Counted from the first letter of the stretch, positions 41,492 to 50,842 are shown. The stretch: DNA of 64,000 nucleotides from Sphingomonas sp. HF-S4 (GCF_032911445.1 NZ_JAWJEJ010000001.1:2914001-2978000), one strand, 5' to 3'. The notes: generated from the letters alone by a model not told the origin. Program-made: numbers and translations.

Positions 41492-43318
41492 TCAGGCTGC
41501 CTGCTTGGCCCGCGACGCCTTCTTGCGCTCGTGCGGATCGAGGTGGCGCTTGCGCAGCCGAATCTTGGTCGGCGTGACTTCGACCATCTCGTCGTCGTCG
41601 ATATAGGCGATCGCCTGCTCGAGCGTCATCTTCTTCGGCGGGGTCAGGCGGACGGCATCGTCCTTGCCGCCCGATGCGCGGAAGTTGGTGAGCTGCTTGG
41701 CCTTCATCGGATTGACCTCGAGGTCATCCGTCTTGGCGTTCTCGCCGACGATCATGCCCTCATAGAGCGCCTCGCCATGGCCGACGAACAGGATGCCGCG
41801 CTCTTCGAGCGGACCGAGTGCGTAGGACTGCGCCTCGCCGTTGCCGTTCGAGATCAGCACGCCGTTCTTGCGGCCTTCGATCTGGCCCTTGTGCGGGCCA
41901 TACTTCTCGAACAGCCGGTTCATGATGCCGGTGCCGCGGGTGTCCGACAGGAACTCGCCGTGATAGCCGATCAGGCCGCGCGACGGCGCCGAGAAGGTGA
42001 TGCGGGTCTTGCCGCCACCCGACGGACGCATGTCGGTCATCTCGCCCTTGCGCTGGTTCATCTTGTCGACGACCGTGCCCGAATATTCATCGTCCACGTC
42101 GATCACGACGGTTTCGTACGGTTCTGTCTTCTTGCCGTCCTCGTCCTCGCGGAACAGCACACGCGGGCGGCTGATGCCGAGCTCGAAGCCCTCGCGGCGC
42201 ATCGTCTCGATCAGCACGCCAAGCTGAAGCTCGCCGCGGCCGGCGACTTCGAAGCTGTCGCGGTCCTCGCTCTCGGTGACCTTGATCGCGACGTTCGACT
42301 CGGCTTCGCGCTCGAGGCGGTCGCGGATCATGCGGCTGGTGACCTTGCTGCCCTCGCGGCCCGCCATCGGCGAATCGTTGACGGCGAAGCGCATCGACAG
42401 CGTCGGCGGATCGATCGGCTGCGCCTGGATCGCCTCGGTAACCGACGTGTCGGCGATGGTGTTCGACACGGTGGCGACGGTCAGGCCGGCGAGCGAGATG
42501 ATGTCGCCTGCCTTGGCTTCGTCGACGGGCACGCGATCCAGGCCGCGGAACGACATGATCTTCGACGCGCGGCCGGTCTCGATGACCTTGCCGTCCATGT
42601 CGATCGCATGGATCGGCTGGTTGACCTTGACCACGCCCGAATTGACGCGGCCGGTGAGGATGCGGCCGAGGAAGTTGTCGCGGTCGAGCAGCGTCACCAG
42701 GAAGGTGAAGGGCGTGCCATCGACTTCGACCTTGGGCGGCGGCACGTGATCGACGATCTTCTGGAACAGCGGCTTGAGCGTACCCTCGCGCAGCGTCGGG
42801 TCCTCATTGGCATAGCCGTTGCGGCCCGAGGCGTAGAGCACCGGAAAGTCGAGCTGCTCGTCGGTCGCGTCGAGCGACACGAACAGATCGAACACTTCGT
42901 CGAGCACTTCCTGGATGCGCTCGTCCGGACGGTCGATCTTGTTGACGACCACGATCGGGCGCAGCCCGAGCTTCAGTGCCTTGCCGGTGACGAACTTGGT
43001 CTGCGGCATTGCGCCTTCCGACGAATCGACCAGCAGGATGACGCCGTCGACCATCGAGAGGATGCGCTCCACCTCGCCGCCGAAATCGGCGTGGCCCGGC
43101 GTATCGACGATGTTGATGCGGGTGCCTTCCCAGTCGACCGAGGTCGGCTTGGCGAGAATCGTGATCCCGCGCTCCTTTTCGAGGTCGTTCGAATCCATCG
43201 CGCGCTCTTCGACGCGCTGGTTGTCACGGAACGTGCCGGACTGGCGGAAGAGCTGGTCGACGAGCGTGGTCTTGCCATGATCGACGTGGGCGATGATCGC
43301 CACGTTGCGGAGGTTCAT
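41492..43318 (-). CDS. typA: Translational GTPase TypA (BipA)
   Basis: A 608-residue ribosome-associated GTPase. G-motifs are clear: [14 protein letters not shown] (G1), [15 protein letters not shown] (G2), [12 protein letters not shown] (G3), [11 protein letters not shown] (G4). Downstream elongation-factor-like domains contain [20 protein letters not shown] and [20 protein letters not shown]; the TypA-specific C-terminus [40 protein letters not shown] follows, ending [19 protein letters not shown]. It acts in ribosome assembly and stress growth. ATG 43318 has AGGAT upstream; the frame extends to 43999 as shadow sequence over the neighbouring gene. Confidence 0.97.
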   Translation of the reverse strand: MNLRNVAIIAHVDHGKTTLVDQLFRQSGTFRDNQRVEERAMDSNDLEKERGITILAKPTSVDWEGTRINIVDTPGHADFGGEVERILSMVDGVILLVDSSEGAMPQTKFVTGKALKLGLRPIVVVNKIDRPDERIQEVLDEVFDLFVSLDATDEQLDFPVLYASGRNGYANEDPTLREGTLKPLFQKIVDHVPPPKVEVDGTPFTFLVTLLDRDNFLGRILTGRVNSGVVKVNQPIHAIDMDGKVIETGRASKIMSFRGLDRVPVDEAKAGDIISLAGLTVATVSNTIADTSVTEAIQAQPIDPPTLSMRFAVNDSPMAGREGSKVTSRMIRDRLEREAESNVAIKVTESEDRDSFEVAGRGELQLGVLIETMRREGFELGISRPRVLFREDEDGKKTEPYETVVIDVDDEYSGTVVDKMNQRKGEMTDMRPSGGGKTRITFSAPSRGLIGYHGEFLSDTRGTGIMNRLFEKYGPHKGQIEGRKNGVLISNGNGEAQSYALGPLEERGILFVGHGEALYEGMIVGENAKTDDLEVNPMKAKQLTNFRASGGKDDAVRLTPPKKMTLEQAIAYIDDDEMVEVTPTKIRLRKRHLDPHERKKASRAKQAA

Positions 43319-43414
43319 GCGTATATCCTGATTGGCCGCGAAAGGCGGTTGCGCGGGCGCCCTTAGCGCAATTTGTGCGTTGCGGGAAGGGCAAGCACCG
43401 CTAGGGATCACTAC

Positions 43415-43981
43415 ATGAGCGAACCATTGAAGATTCTCGTCATCCTGGGCAGCGTCCGCGAAGGCCGAATGGCCGAGCCGGTCGGCAAGTGGGTATGCGC
43501 GCAGGCCGCGGGCCGGCCCGAGCTCGACTGCGAGCTGGTCGACCTCAAGGATTGGGATCTGCCCTTCTATGCATTCCGCGATCCGCCCGCGAAGGGGAAT
43601 TACACCGATCCGCTCCAGCGCCGCTGGGCCGAGAAGGTCGCCAGCGCCGATGGCTATATTCTGATCTGCCCCGAATATAATCACGGCCCGCCCGCGGTGC
43701 TCAAGAACGCGCTCGACTTCGTCTATGCCGAGTGGAACCGCAAGCCGGTGACCTATGTCGGCTATGGCGGCAACGGCGCGGCGCGCTCGATCGAGCTGCT
43801 CACCTGCATCTCGCGCGAGCTGCAGATGGCGCCGCTCGAGGGCTCGGTCCACATCATGGGCGTGTGGGGCAAGGTGAAGGAGGGCGTCTTCACCGGCGAC
43901 GACAAGGATCTCAAGTGGCTCGGCCACGGGTTTGACGAGATCGCCTGGTGGGGAAACGCGCTCAAGGCGGCGCGCGGCTGA
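43415..43981 (+). CDS. NADPH-dependent FMN reductase family protein
   Basis: A 188-residue flavodoxin-fold reductase. Signatures: LVILGSVREGRMAEPVGKWV (phosphate loop), ICPEYNHGPPAVLKNALDFV and KPVTYVGYGGNGAARSIELL. It is probably an FMN-dependent quinone or azo reductase. ATG 43415 is chosen because the conserved start KILVILGS follows closely. Divergent from typA with a 96-base spacer. Confidence 0.92.
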   Translation: MSEPLKILVILGSVREGRMAEPVGKWVCAQAAGRPELDCELVDLKDWDLPFYAFRDPPAKGNYTDPLQRRWAEKVASADGYILICPEYNHGPPAVLKNALDFVYAEWNRKPVTYVGYGGNGAARSIELLTCISRELQMAPLEGSVHIMGVWGKVKEGVFTGDDKDLKWLGHGFDEIAWWGNALKAARG

Positions 43982-44079
43982 CCTTGGCGCATGCCGCATA
44001 GTGTACTATCTAACTGACACACTTGGATAGCTGCCGCGAAGCCCCTATGCTGGGTCGCGACAGCGTTGGAGGGTTACGA

Positions 44080-45285
44080 ATGGCGACCGAGACTGCACTG
44101 GCCGAAAAGGACCTGGTACTGACGCCGCCCGATCCCGTGCCGGTGGTCGCGCCCGAAAAGGCCGCGGGGCTGGTGCCGGTGGAAGACACCAAGAAGACCG
44201 AGCTCGACAAGCGCGTCGACGGCTTCATCGACGATCTCGTCGCGCAGGACGTCAACTCGCCCGAATTCGGCAAGCGCGTCGATGCGATCGCGGCGATGGG
44301 GCAGAAGGAGATCCGCGACGCGGCGGGCCAGTCGAACCGCTTCCTCGATCGACCGGTCCGCGCGATGGGCAACGATACCGGCGTCGGTGCCGATCTGCTC
44401 CAGCTCCGGAAAACCGTCGAGGAGCTCGATCCCGGCCGCAACGGCAAGCTGATCGGCGGGAATGACGGCTTCCTCTCGAAGCTGTTCGGCGGTTCGCCGC
44501 TCAAGCAGTATTTCCGCAAGTACCAGTCGTCGCAGAGCCATATCAACGGCATCCTCAAGAGCCTTGCCAGCGGCAAGGACGAGCTGCTGATGGACAATGC
44601 CGCGATCGATACCGAGCGGGCGAACCTGTGGAACGCGATGGGTCGGCTCGAGCAGATGATCTATCTGTCCAAGGCGATGGACGCCAAGATCGAGGACAAG
44701 GCCAACGAGCTCGACCACAGCGACCCCGCCAAGGCCAAGGCGCTGCGCGAGACCGCTTTGTTCTACGTCCGCCAGCGCACCCAGGACCTGCTCACCCAGA
44801 TGGCAGTGACCGTGCAGGGCTATCTCGCGCTCGATCTGGTCAAGAAGAACAATGTCGAGCTGGTCAAGGGCGTCGACCGCGCCTCGACCACGACCGTCTC
44901 GGCGCTGCGCACCGCGGTCACCGTCGCGCAGGCGCTGACCAACCAGAAGCTGGTGCTCGACCAGATCACCGCGATCAACACCACCACCGCGGGCCTGATC
45001 GATTCGACCGGTGCGCTGCTCAAGAGCAACACCGCGTCGATCCACGAGCAGGCGGCGAGCTCGACGATTCCGGTCGAGACGCTCCAGCGCGCATTCCAGA
45101 ACATCTACGACACGATGGACGCGATCGACACCTTCAAGCTGAAGGCGCTCGACAGCATGAAGACCACGGTCAACACGCTCTCGAACGAAGTCGAGAAGTC
45201 GAAGGGCTATATCGCCCGCGCCGAGGGCGCCGCGCAGAACCAGGGCGGCGGTTCGGCCGACACGTTCAAGCTGGAGGCGATGTAG
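44080..45285 (+). CDS. telA: Toxic anion resistance protein TelA family
   Basis: A 401-residue TelA-family protein. Conserved text: DLVAQDVNSPEFGKRVDAIA, NRFLDRPVRAM, LRKTVEELDPGRNGKLIGGN and LFGGSPLKQYFRKYQSSQSH, then helical segments TALRETALFYVRQRTQDLLT-like (RETALFYVRQRTQDLLTQMA) and TIPVETLQRAFQNIYDTMDA. Largely helical and soluble. TelA members were named for tellurite resistance but act broadly in envelope stress. ATG 44080 has TTGGAGGG upstream. It is followed after 4 bases by the XpaC-like gene, its usual partner. Confidence 0.92.
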   Translation: MATETALAEKDLVLTPPDPVPVVAPEKAAGLVPVEDTKKTELDKRVDGFIDDLVAQDVNSPEFGKRVDAIAAMGQKEIRDAAGQSNRFLDRPVRAMGNDTGVGADLLQLRKTVEELDPGRNGKLIGGNDGFLSKLFGGSPLKQYFRKYQSSQSHINGILKSLASGKDELLMDNAAIDTERANLWNAMGRLEQMIYLSKAMDAKIEDKANELDHSDPAKAKALRETALFYVRQRTQDLLTQMAVTVQGYLALDLVKKNNVELVKGVDRASTTTVSALRTAVTVAQALTNQKLVLDQITAINTTTAGLIDSTGALLKSNTASIHEQAASSTIPVETLQRAFQNIYDTMDAIDTFKLKALDSMKTTVNTLSNEVEKSKGYIARAEGAAQNQGGGSADTFKLEAM

Positions 45286-45289
45286 GCCC

Positions 45290-46018
45290 GTGACCGATGT
45301 CGATCGCCTGCGCGCGCGTGCCGACGAGCTGATCGAGCGCAGCCGCGCCCGTGCGCCGGCGAACGCGGCCGACCAGCGCCTGCGCCGCCGCCGCGAGGCC
45401 GAAGTGGTCCGCCGGGTGACGCGGATCGCGATCGCCGATGGCGCGATCATTGCCGGCGCGATCGTCTTCGCGCTGGCGGTAGCGCCGCTGGGGATCATGG
45501 GCGCGATGCTCGTCGCGCTGCTGCTGATCGTCGCGACGATCTTCTTCGCCGCTTTGCCCGCGGGCGGCGGCGCCCCCGAAATCGAGCAACTCGCGCAGAT
45601 CCCGCTCAAGGCATTGCCGCGCACCACCGAGCATTGGCTCGACACCCAGCGCGCCGCCCTCCCAGCGCCGGTCCACGGGCTGGTCGATTCGATCGGGGTG
45701 AAGCTCGAGTTCCTCGCGCCCCAGCTCGCCTTGCTCGACGAGAAGTCGCCCGCGGCGGGCGAAGTCCGGAAACTGGTGGGCGAGCAATTGCCCGAACTGA
45801 TCAAGGGCTATGCCCGCGTCCCCGAACCGCTCCGCCGCGTCGAGCGCAACGGGCTGACGCCGGACCAGCAGCTTGCGCAGGGCCTCCAGGTGATCGACGA
45901 CGAAATCGCTGAGATGTCCGCGCAGCTCGCCCAGGGCGATCTCGACCTGCTCGCGACGCGCGGCCGCTATCTCCAGATCAAATATCAGGGCGACGAGGTC
46001 GGCAACGGCCCGCAGTAA
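45290..46018 (+). CDS. XpaC-like (5-bromo-4-chloroindolyl phosphate hydrolysis) membrane protein
   Basis: A 242-residue protein with two membrane helices (DGAIIAGAIVFALAVAPLGI, IMGAMLVALLLIVATIFFAA) after an Arg/Ala-rich N-terminus, and a soluble helical C-terminus (KALPRTTEHWLDTQRAALPA, PELIKGYARVPEPLRR). XpaC and TelA are encoded together across bacteria, and the naming from indolyl-phosphate hydrolysis is historical. The GTG at 45290 starts 4 bases after the telA stop. Its 3' end overlaps the convergent Rrf2 gene by 34 bases. Confidence 0.85.
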   Translation: MTDVDRLRARADELIERSRARAPANAADQRLRRRREAEVVRRVTRIAIADGAIIAGAIVFALAVAPLGIMGAMLVALLLIVATIFFAALPAGGGAPEIEQLAQIPLKALPRTTEHWLDTQRAALPAPVHGLVDSIGVKLEFLAPQLALLDEKSPAAGEVRKLVGEQLPELIKGYARVPEPLRRVERNGLTPDQQLAQGLQVIDDEIAEMSAQLAQGDLDLLATRGRYLQIKYQGDEVGNGPQ

Positions 46019-46431
46019 CGCGCGTCGAAATCGCGCGCGAGCTGGCCGAGGCTGACCGCTCCGAAACGCGCGATCAGCAGCTTCTCGGCCTCGCTCAGCG
46101 CATCCGCCAGCGATTCGTTGACCAGTCTCTCGACCAGGCAGTGCGTCGGCCCGCTTTCACTGCCGATCGCGAATATCTCTGGGCCACCCACTGCGCGATG
46201 CACGTCGAGCAGCGAGATCGTATCGAGATCGGCGGCGAGCACCCAACCGCCGCCATGCCCCTTCCCCGACCGCACATAGCCTGCGTCGCGCAGCCCGGCC
46301 ATCGTCCGGCGGACCACCACCGGGTTGGTTCGCAGCATCGTCGCGATCGCGTCCGAGGTCATCGGTCCGTCGTGCCGCGCCATGTGGAGCAGCACATGGA
46401 GCATCCGGGATAGGCGGCTGTCGCGTCGCAT
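45985..46431 (-). CDS. Rrf2-family transcriptional regulator
   Basis: A 148-residue Rrf2 regulator. HTH text: DSRLSRMLHVLLHMARHDGP, MTSDAIATMLRTNPVVVRRT and RDAGYVRSGKGHGGGWVLAA. It contains only one or two cysteines (GPTHCLVER, ARYCGPL) and not the three-Cys iron-sulfur cluster set, resembling the Ywn/NsrR-like cluster-free members. ATG 46431 has AAGGAA at correct spacing; the longer ATG 46473 would start inside the operator-like palindrome. It is divergent from the methyltransferase gene and probably autoregulates through 46476-46502. Confidence 0.9.
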   Translation of the reverse strand: MRRDSRLSRMLHVLLHMARHDGPMTSDAIATMLRTNPVVVRRTMAGLRDAGYVRSGKGHGGGWVLAADLDTISLLDVHRAVGGPEIFAIGSESGPTHCLVERLVNESLADALSEAEKLLIARFGAVSLGQLARDFDARYCGPLPTSSP

Positions 46432-46475
46432 CGGCAATTCCTTGGCCCCCACGCCGTATTTGGCAAGCGGCATGC

Positions 46476-46502
46476 ATCATGATACATTTGATGTTACATG
46501 AT
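46476..46502. promoter_or_regulatory. 27-bp palindrome, likely Rrf2 operator
   Basis: ATCATG-N2-ACAT-N3-ATGT-N2-CATGAT; all specified positions are symmetric. It lies between the divergent Rrf2 and methyltransferase genes, 45 bases from the Rrf2 ATG and 17 bases from the methyltransferase ATG, so a bound repressor would block both promoters. Confidence 0.65.
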
Positions 46503-46518
46503 TCGCAGGAGTGTTGGA

Positions 46519-47298
46519 ATGCGCCGAATGAACGACCCCGATCGCTGGAACGAGATGGCCAAGCAGTATGAGGAGACTGCGCACCCTTTCACTGCGCCCT
46601 TCGCCGAAGCCGCGCTGGCACGCGTGCCGATAACGTCGCAGACTCGGCTGCTCGACGTGGCGACCGGAACCGGCGCGCTGGCGCTCGCGGCCGCCTGGGC
46701 GGGCGCGCAGGTGCTGGCGACCGACTTCTCGCCCGGCATGGTCGCGCGGGCGACCGCGCACGGGCTGCCCAATCTCGAAGGCCGGACGATGGATGGCCAG
46801 GCGCTCGATCTGCCCGATGCGTCGTTCGACGCAGTCTTCTCGGTGTTCGGCGTGATGTTGTTCCCCGATTGGCGCAAGGGCCTCGCCGAAATGGCGCGCG
46901 TCACCAAGCCGGGCGGGCACGGCGTGGTCGCCACCTGGCAGAGCCAGGGCGCCGCGACGCATCTGCTGCTCGGCAACGTGGTGCGCGACCTGTTCCCGAC
47001 ACGCGAATGGCGCACCGGCCTGCCCGAAGGCGTGACGGTGCTCGGCGACCCCGCGCGGCTGGCGACGGAGATGGTCGCCGCGGGCTTTGCGGCGCCGGCG
47101 ATCGAGACGATGACCAGCGACTATCTGCTGCGGATGACCGATCTCGATCCCGAGACCCAATTCGGGCTGAGCGAGGATTGGGGCGCGCTGGAACCCGCCG
47201 ACAAGCAGGCAGTGATCGACGAAGTGTACCGCCGCGCCGATGGGCGCGATGTGCTGCCCGTGCCTTCGACGGCGCTGATCGCAGTGGCGGTGCGCTGA
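46519..47298 (+). CDS. Class I SAM-dependent methyltransferase
   Basis: A 259-residue methyltransferase. SAM motifs: LLDVATGTGALALAAAWAGA (motif I), LATDFSPGMVARA (motif II), GQALDLPDASFDAVFSVFG (motif IV region) and ARVTKPGGHGVVATW. The order matches UbiE/COQ5-like and arsenite-type small-molecule methyltransferases; the substrate is unknown. ATG 46519 is chosen because AGGAG stands 7 bases upstream and the upstream ATG 46498 lies inside the palindrome. Probably controlled by the divergent Rrf2 regulator. Confidence 0.88.
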   Translation: MRRMNDPDRWNEMAKQYEETAHPFTAPFAEAALARVPITSQTRLLDVATGTGALALAAAWAGAQVLATDFSPGMVARATAHGLPNLEGRTMDGQALDLPDASFDAVFSVFGVMLFPDWRKGLAEMARVTKPGGHGVVATWQSQGAATHLLLGNVVRDLFPTREWRTGLPEGVTVLGDPARLATEMVAAGFAAPAIETMTSDYLLRMTDLDPETQFGLSEDWGALEPADKQAVIDEVYRRADGRDVLPVPSTALIAVAVR

Positions 47299-47338
47299 CA
47301 CTAGGTTGTGTGACATTCAGCAAGTGCCGCGAAGAGAA

Positions 47339-47463
47339 GATCCTCCCCCGGCGGTGGAGGTGGCAGCCGAAGGCTGACGGAGGGGTAGTCTCCACGAGCG
47401 ATGTCGCTTGCGGAGACTACCCCTCCACCGCTCGCGGTCCCCCTCGCCCTCCGGGGGAGGATC
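47339..47463. repeat. 125-bp nested palindrome (MITE-like)
   Basis: Outer arms GATCCTCCCCCGG and CCGGGGGAGGATC are perfect complements; inner arms GGAGGGGTAGTCTCC (47379-47393) and GGAGACTACCCCTCC (47412-47426) are also perfect. The whole lies in the spacer between the methyltransferase and cysQ genes. Confidence 0.8.
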
Positions 47464-47505
47464 GAATGCTCGGTCAGCCCTTGCGGGCCTGAATGTCGAT
47501 ACGCC

Positions 47506-48285
47506 CTAGGCCCGCCCCACTCCAGCCTCAGCCCGCTCGCGCAGCCGCTCCACCGCCGCAGCATGAATCCCCGGCGCCGTCACCAGCACCCCGAACGCCT
47601 CGGCCTTGGGGGTGTTGAAACCCAGCGTCCGCCCGAACGCATCGCTCACCGCCGCTCCCGCCTCCTGTGCGAGCAGCACCGCGGCGGCGATGTCCCATTC
47701 GTTGCCCCAGCGGATCGTCGCGAGCAGATCGGCTTCGCCCGCAGCGACCATCGCGATCCGCAGCGCGATCGAATTGGGCCTGGCGACCATCGCCAAGTCG
47801 CGATCGACCTTCGAAAGCTGGTCGGCGGGCACCCGCGCGCCGGCAAGCTCGCTGCGTTCGGCGACCCGAAGCCGCTCGCCGTTGCGAAAAGCGCCCTGCC
47901 CCGCCGTGGCGGTCCACACTTCGTTGCGCGCCGGCGCGTCGAGCACGCTGATCACCGGCCGCCCTTTCTCGACCAGCGCGACAGAGACGCACCAGCCGGG
48001 CCGCCCGCGTAAATAGTCGCGCGTACCGTCGATCGGGTCGACCACCCAGATCCGCTCGGCATCCAATCGCGCGGCATTGTCGATCGTCTCCTCGGAGAGC
48101 CAGCCGGCATCGGGGAGAAGTTCGCCGAGCCGATAGCGCAGCATCCCATCCACCTCGAGATCGACGGCGCACACCGGATTGCCCGGCGACTTCTCCCAGC
48201 GCCGGAAATCGGTATCCCACAATTTGATCGCGAACCGCCCGGCGTCGGCGGTGATCTCCGCAACCTTGGCCGCCAGGTCATGCAC
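47506..48285 (-). CDS. cysQ: 3'(2'),5'-bisphosphate nucleotidase / inositol-monophosphatase-like (CysQ)
   Basis: A 259-residue Mg2+/Li+-sensitive phosphatase of the IMPase superfamily. Motifs: GWLSEET (E), WVVDPIDGTRDYLRGRPGWC (the metal-binding DPIDGT), and EWDIAAAVLLAQEAGAAVSD (WD with catalytic Asp). The TRDYL wording favours CysQ, which recycles PAP from sulfate assimilation, over inositol phosphatase. It overlaps the pmbA stop by 8 bases, so co-translation is likely. Confidence 0.88.
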   Translation of the reverse strand: MHDLAAKVAEITADAGRFAIKLWDTDFRRWEKSPGNPVCAVDLEVDGMLRYRLGELLPDAGWLSEETIDNAARLDAERIWVVDPIDGTRDYLRGRPGWCVSVALVEKGRPVISVLDAPARNEVWTATAGQGAFRNGERLRVAERSELAGARVPADQLSKVDRDLAMVARPNSIALRIAMVAAGEADLLATIRWGNEWDIAAAVLLAQEAGAAVSDAFGRTLGFNTPKAEAFGVLVTAPGIHAAAVERLRERAEAGVGRA

Positions 48286-49624
48286 CGGCGATCGTCATCC
48301 CGTCGATGCGCAGCGTCGGCGCGTTGATCCCGTAGCGGAATTCCAGGTCGTTCGCGGGGGTGAGCGCCAGGAACATGTCCTTCAAATTGCCCGCAATCGT
48401 GATCTCGGAAACGGCGCGCGTGATCTCGCCCTTCTCGATCAGGAACCCCGCGGCACCGCGGCTGTAATCGCCGGTGACGCCGTTGACGCCCTGCCCGATC
48501 AGCTCGGTGACCAGTATGCCGCGGTCGATCTCGCCGACAAGGGTCTCGGGCGGAATATTGCCCGGCTGCATATAGAGGTTGCTCGGTGCCACGCCGGGCG
48601 CGCCCGCGCCGCCGCGCGCAGCATGGCCGGTGGGCTCGAGCCCCAATTGCCGCGCCGAGGCGCTGTCGAGCAGCCAGGTCTCGAGCATGCCCTGGTCGAC
48701 CAGCTTGAGCGGTAGCACCGGCAACCCTTCGCCGTCGAAGGGCCGCGAGCGCAACCCGCGCGGGCGGTGCGGATCATCGCAAATCGTCACTCCCTTGGCG
48801 AAGACCTGCTTGCCCAGGCAATCGAGCAGAAAGCTGGTTTTCCGGGTGATCGAAGCGCCGCCGATCGCGCCGAGCAGGTGCCCGACCAGCCCCGCCGACA
48901 CCCGGCGATCGAACACCACCGGCATCGCCCCGCTCGGCACCTTGGCAGGATCGAGCCGCGCCACCGCGCGCTCTCCGGCGAGTCGGCCGATCGCCTCAGG
49001 CGATTCGAGCATCGCCGCGTGGCGCGCGCTGTGATGCGCATAGTCGCGCTCCATCGCGCCTTCGACTCCCGCGAGAACGCTTGCCGAGACGCCGTGGCTG
49101 GTCTGGGCATAGGCGCCGGTGAAGCCGTGGCTGGTAGCGATCGCGACAAGCGAGCGGCTCGCGCCGGCGCTGCCGCCCTCGCTGTTGGTCACGCCCTCGA
49201 CGGCGCGCGCCGCATCCTCGGCAGCCAGCGCACGCGCCTTGAGCACTTCGGGCGGTTCGTTGGCGCCGTCGTCGAGGTCGAGCAACGGCGGGCTGCCGTG
49301 CAGCAGCCGTTCGTGCGGCGCTAGCCCGGCCCATTTATCCTCGGGCGCCTCGCGCGCCATCGCGATCGCGCGCTCGACCAGCGCATCGAGCGAGTCGCTG
49401 CTGAGATCCGACGTCGACACGCTCGCCGAGCGCTGCCCGACGAATACCCGCAGCCCGAGTTCCTCGCTTTCCGAGCGCTCGACATCCTCGAGCGCGCCCA
49501 TCCGCACCGATACCGAGAGCGAGCGATCCGCGGCGAACACCGCGTCCGACGCTTCGGCGCCGGCCGCCCGCGCGCGATCGACGATATCGTGGACGCGTTC
49601 GCAGGCTTGGGACTCGGTCAGCAT
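48278..49624 (-). CDS. pmbA: TldD/PmbA family metallopeptidase (PmbA-like)
   Basis: A 448-residue protein of the PmbA/TldE family. Typical text: VSVRMGALEDVERSESEELG, LRVFVGQRSASVSTSDLS, SHGFTGAYAQTSHGVSASVL and the C-terminal GEIDRGILVTELIGQGVNGV, TGDYSRGAAGFLIEKGEI, AGNLKDMFLALTPANDLEF. PmbA partners TldD in a heterodimeric protease; TldD holds the HExxxH site and PmbA does not. No tldD gene lies in the window. Overlaps cysQ. Confidence 0.9.
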   Translation of the reverse strand: MLTESQACERVHDIVDRARAAGAEASDAVFAADRSLSVSVRMGALEDVERSESEELGLRVFVGQRSASVSTSDLSSDSLDALVERAIAMAREAPEDKWAGLAPHERLLHGSPPLLDLDDGANEPPEVLKARALAAEDAARAVEGVTNSEGGSAGASRSLVAIATSHGFTGAYAQTSHGVSASVLAGVEGAMERDYAHHSARHAAMLESPEAIGRLAGERAVARLDPAKVPSGAMPVVFDRRVSAGLVGHLLGAIGGASITRKTSFLLDCLGKQVFAKGVTICDDPHRPRGLRSRPFDGEGLPVLPLKLVDQGMLETWLLDSASARQLGLEPTGHAARGGAGAPGVAPSNLYMQPGNIPPETLVGEIDRGILVTELIGQGVNGVTGDYSRGAAGFLIEKGEITRAVSEITIAGNLKDMFLALTPANDLEFRYGINAPTLRIDGMTIAGA

Positions 49625-49655
49625 CGCAGCGACTTAGGGAGCCGCCTGCCCGACG

Positions 49656-50567
49656 TCAAAGTGTCTGGCCGACAACAAAGCATGCCGCGAACATCAGCAG
49701 CCCGGCATTGCGGTTCGATCGGAAGCGGTGAAGCGCGTTGGCGCCGTCGGCCGGCACCAAAGTCGCCACCTGCCAGCCGAGGTGCAACGCCATCGGCAGC
49801 AGCGCGAGCAGCGCCAGCGGATCGGGGCGGAGCTGCCAGAATGCCGCGCCCCAAAACGCCAGCGCCACCGCGTAAAAGCCGGCAACCCCGGCGCGGACCT
49901 GCCCCCCCAGCCGCCGCGCCGACGAACGCACGCCGACCAGCGCATCGTCCTCGACATCCTGCAGCGCGTAGATGGTATCGTAGCCGATCACCCAAAGGAT
50001 GCAGCCAGCGTACAGCAGCAACCCCGGCACCCAGCCCCAAGCAGGCGCCTCGGCCCAGCCGACCAGCGCCGCCCAGGAAAATACCAAACCCAGCCACGCC
50101 TGCGGCCACCAGGTGATCCGCTTCATGAACGGATAGGCGGCAACCAGCGCGAGGCTGCCCACCGCCACACCCGCCGCGAGCGGAGTCAGCTGGACCAGCA
50201 CCACCAGCCCGATCGCGCACAAGCCGAGCAGCCACGCCCAGGCCGCCTTGAGCGATACCGCCCCGCTCGCCAGCGGCCGGCTGGCAGTACGCGCGACCTG
50301 CCGGTCGAGGTCGCGATCGACGATGTCGTTATATACGCAGCCCGCGCCGCGCATCGCGATGCTGCCGAGCAGGAACCACAGCACCAGGTCCCAGCGCGCG
50401 ATCGCGTTGCCGGAGAGCGCGATCGCCCAGGCGCTGGGCCAGAACAGCAGCCACCAGCCGATCGGTCGATCGAACCGCGCGAGCAGCGCGAACGGGCGCA
50501 AAGCGGTGGGCAGCATGCCCACAAGCCCGCGATGCTCGGTATCGGGTACGATTTGCTGCGCTGTCAT
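49656..50567 (-). CDS. ubiA: 4-hydroxybenzoate octaprenyltransferase UbiA
   Basis: A 303-residue integral membrane prenyltransferase, with eight or nine hydrophobic segments. First Asp-rich motif VYNDIVDRDLDRQVARTASR (NDxxDxxxD), second DTIYALQDVEDDALVG. The opening RPFALLARFDRPIGWWLLFW is typical of UbiA. It attaches the polyprenyl chain to 4-hydroxybenzoate in ubiquinone biosynthesis. ATG 50567 is chosen because it starts near the family's usual N-terminus. Divergent from rsmE. Confidence 0.94.
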   Translation of the reverse strand: MTAQQIVPDTEHRGLVGMLPTALRPFALLARFDRPIGWWLLFWPSAWAIALSGNAIARWDLVLWFLLGSIAMRGAGCVYNDIVDRDLDRQVARTASRPLASGAVSLKAAWAWLLGLCAIGLVVLVQLTPLAAGVAVGSLALVAAYPFMKRITWWPQAWLGLVFSWAALVGWAEAPAWGWVPGLLLYAGCILWVIGYDTIYALQDVEDDALVGVRSSARRLGGQVRAGVAGFYAVALAFWGAAFWQLRPDPLALLALLPMALHLGWQVATLVPADGANALHRFRSNRNAGLLMFAACFVVGQTL

Positions 50568-50639
50568 GCGCCCGTCTTCGCCTGCGACGGGCAAAGATCA
50601 AGCCGGTTGATTGCGACAATCCGGATTCCTCGGTGGCAA

Positions 50640-50787
50640 TGTAGGATTTGCCGTGCCAGCCTCGCCGCCACGCTCTTTGAACGGTGCAGATGTCGCTTTC
50701 CATGAGGCGCAACACTGTTTCAACGCCACGCAAATTTTGGAATGAAAAAATGCGCAAAGTGCGAAGTTAAGCGCGGCAAATCCTACA
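50640..50787. repeat. Perfect 14-bp inverted repeat spanning the ubiA/rsmE spacer
   Basis: TGTAGGATTTGCCG (50640-50653) and CGGCAAATCCTACA (50774-50787) are exact complements separated by 120 bases. A longer form of the left arm, TGGCAATGTAGGATTTG, recurs inverted at 13518-13534. Could be a pair of regulator sites or ends of a small element. Confidence 0.55.
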
Positions 50788-50842
50788 GGTCCCCACGCGA
50801 CTCGGGGGTGACGCCGGCGGCCCCGCGCAGTACGGCTTGGCC

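Noticed and set aside
41531..43366. Long plus-strand frame opposite typA
   Set aside because: Antisense shadow; typA G-motifs are unambiguous on the minus strand.
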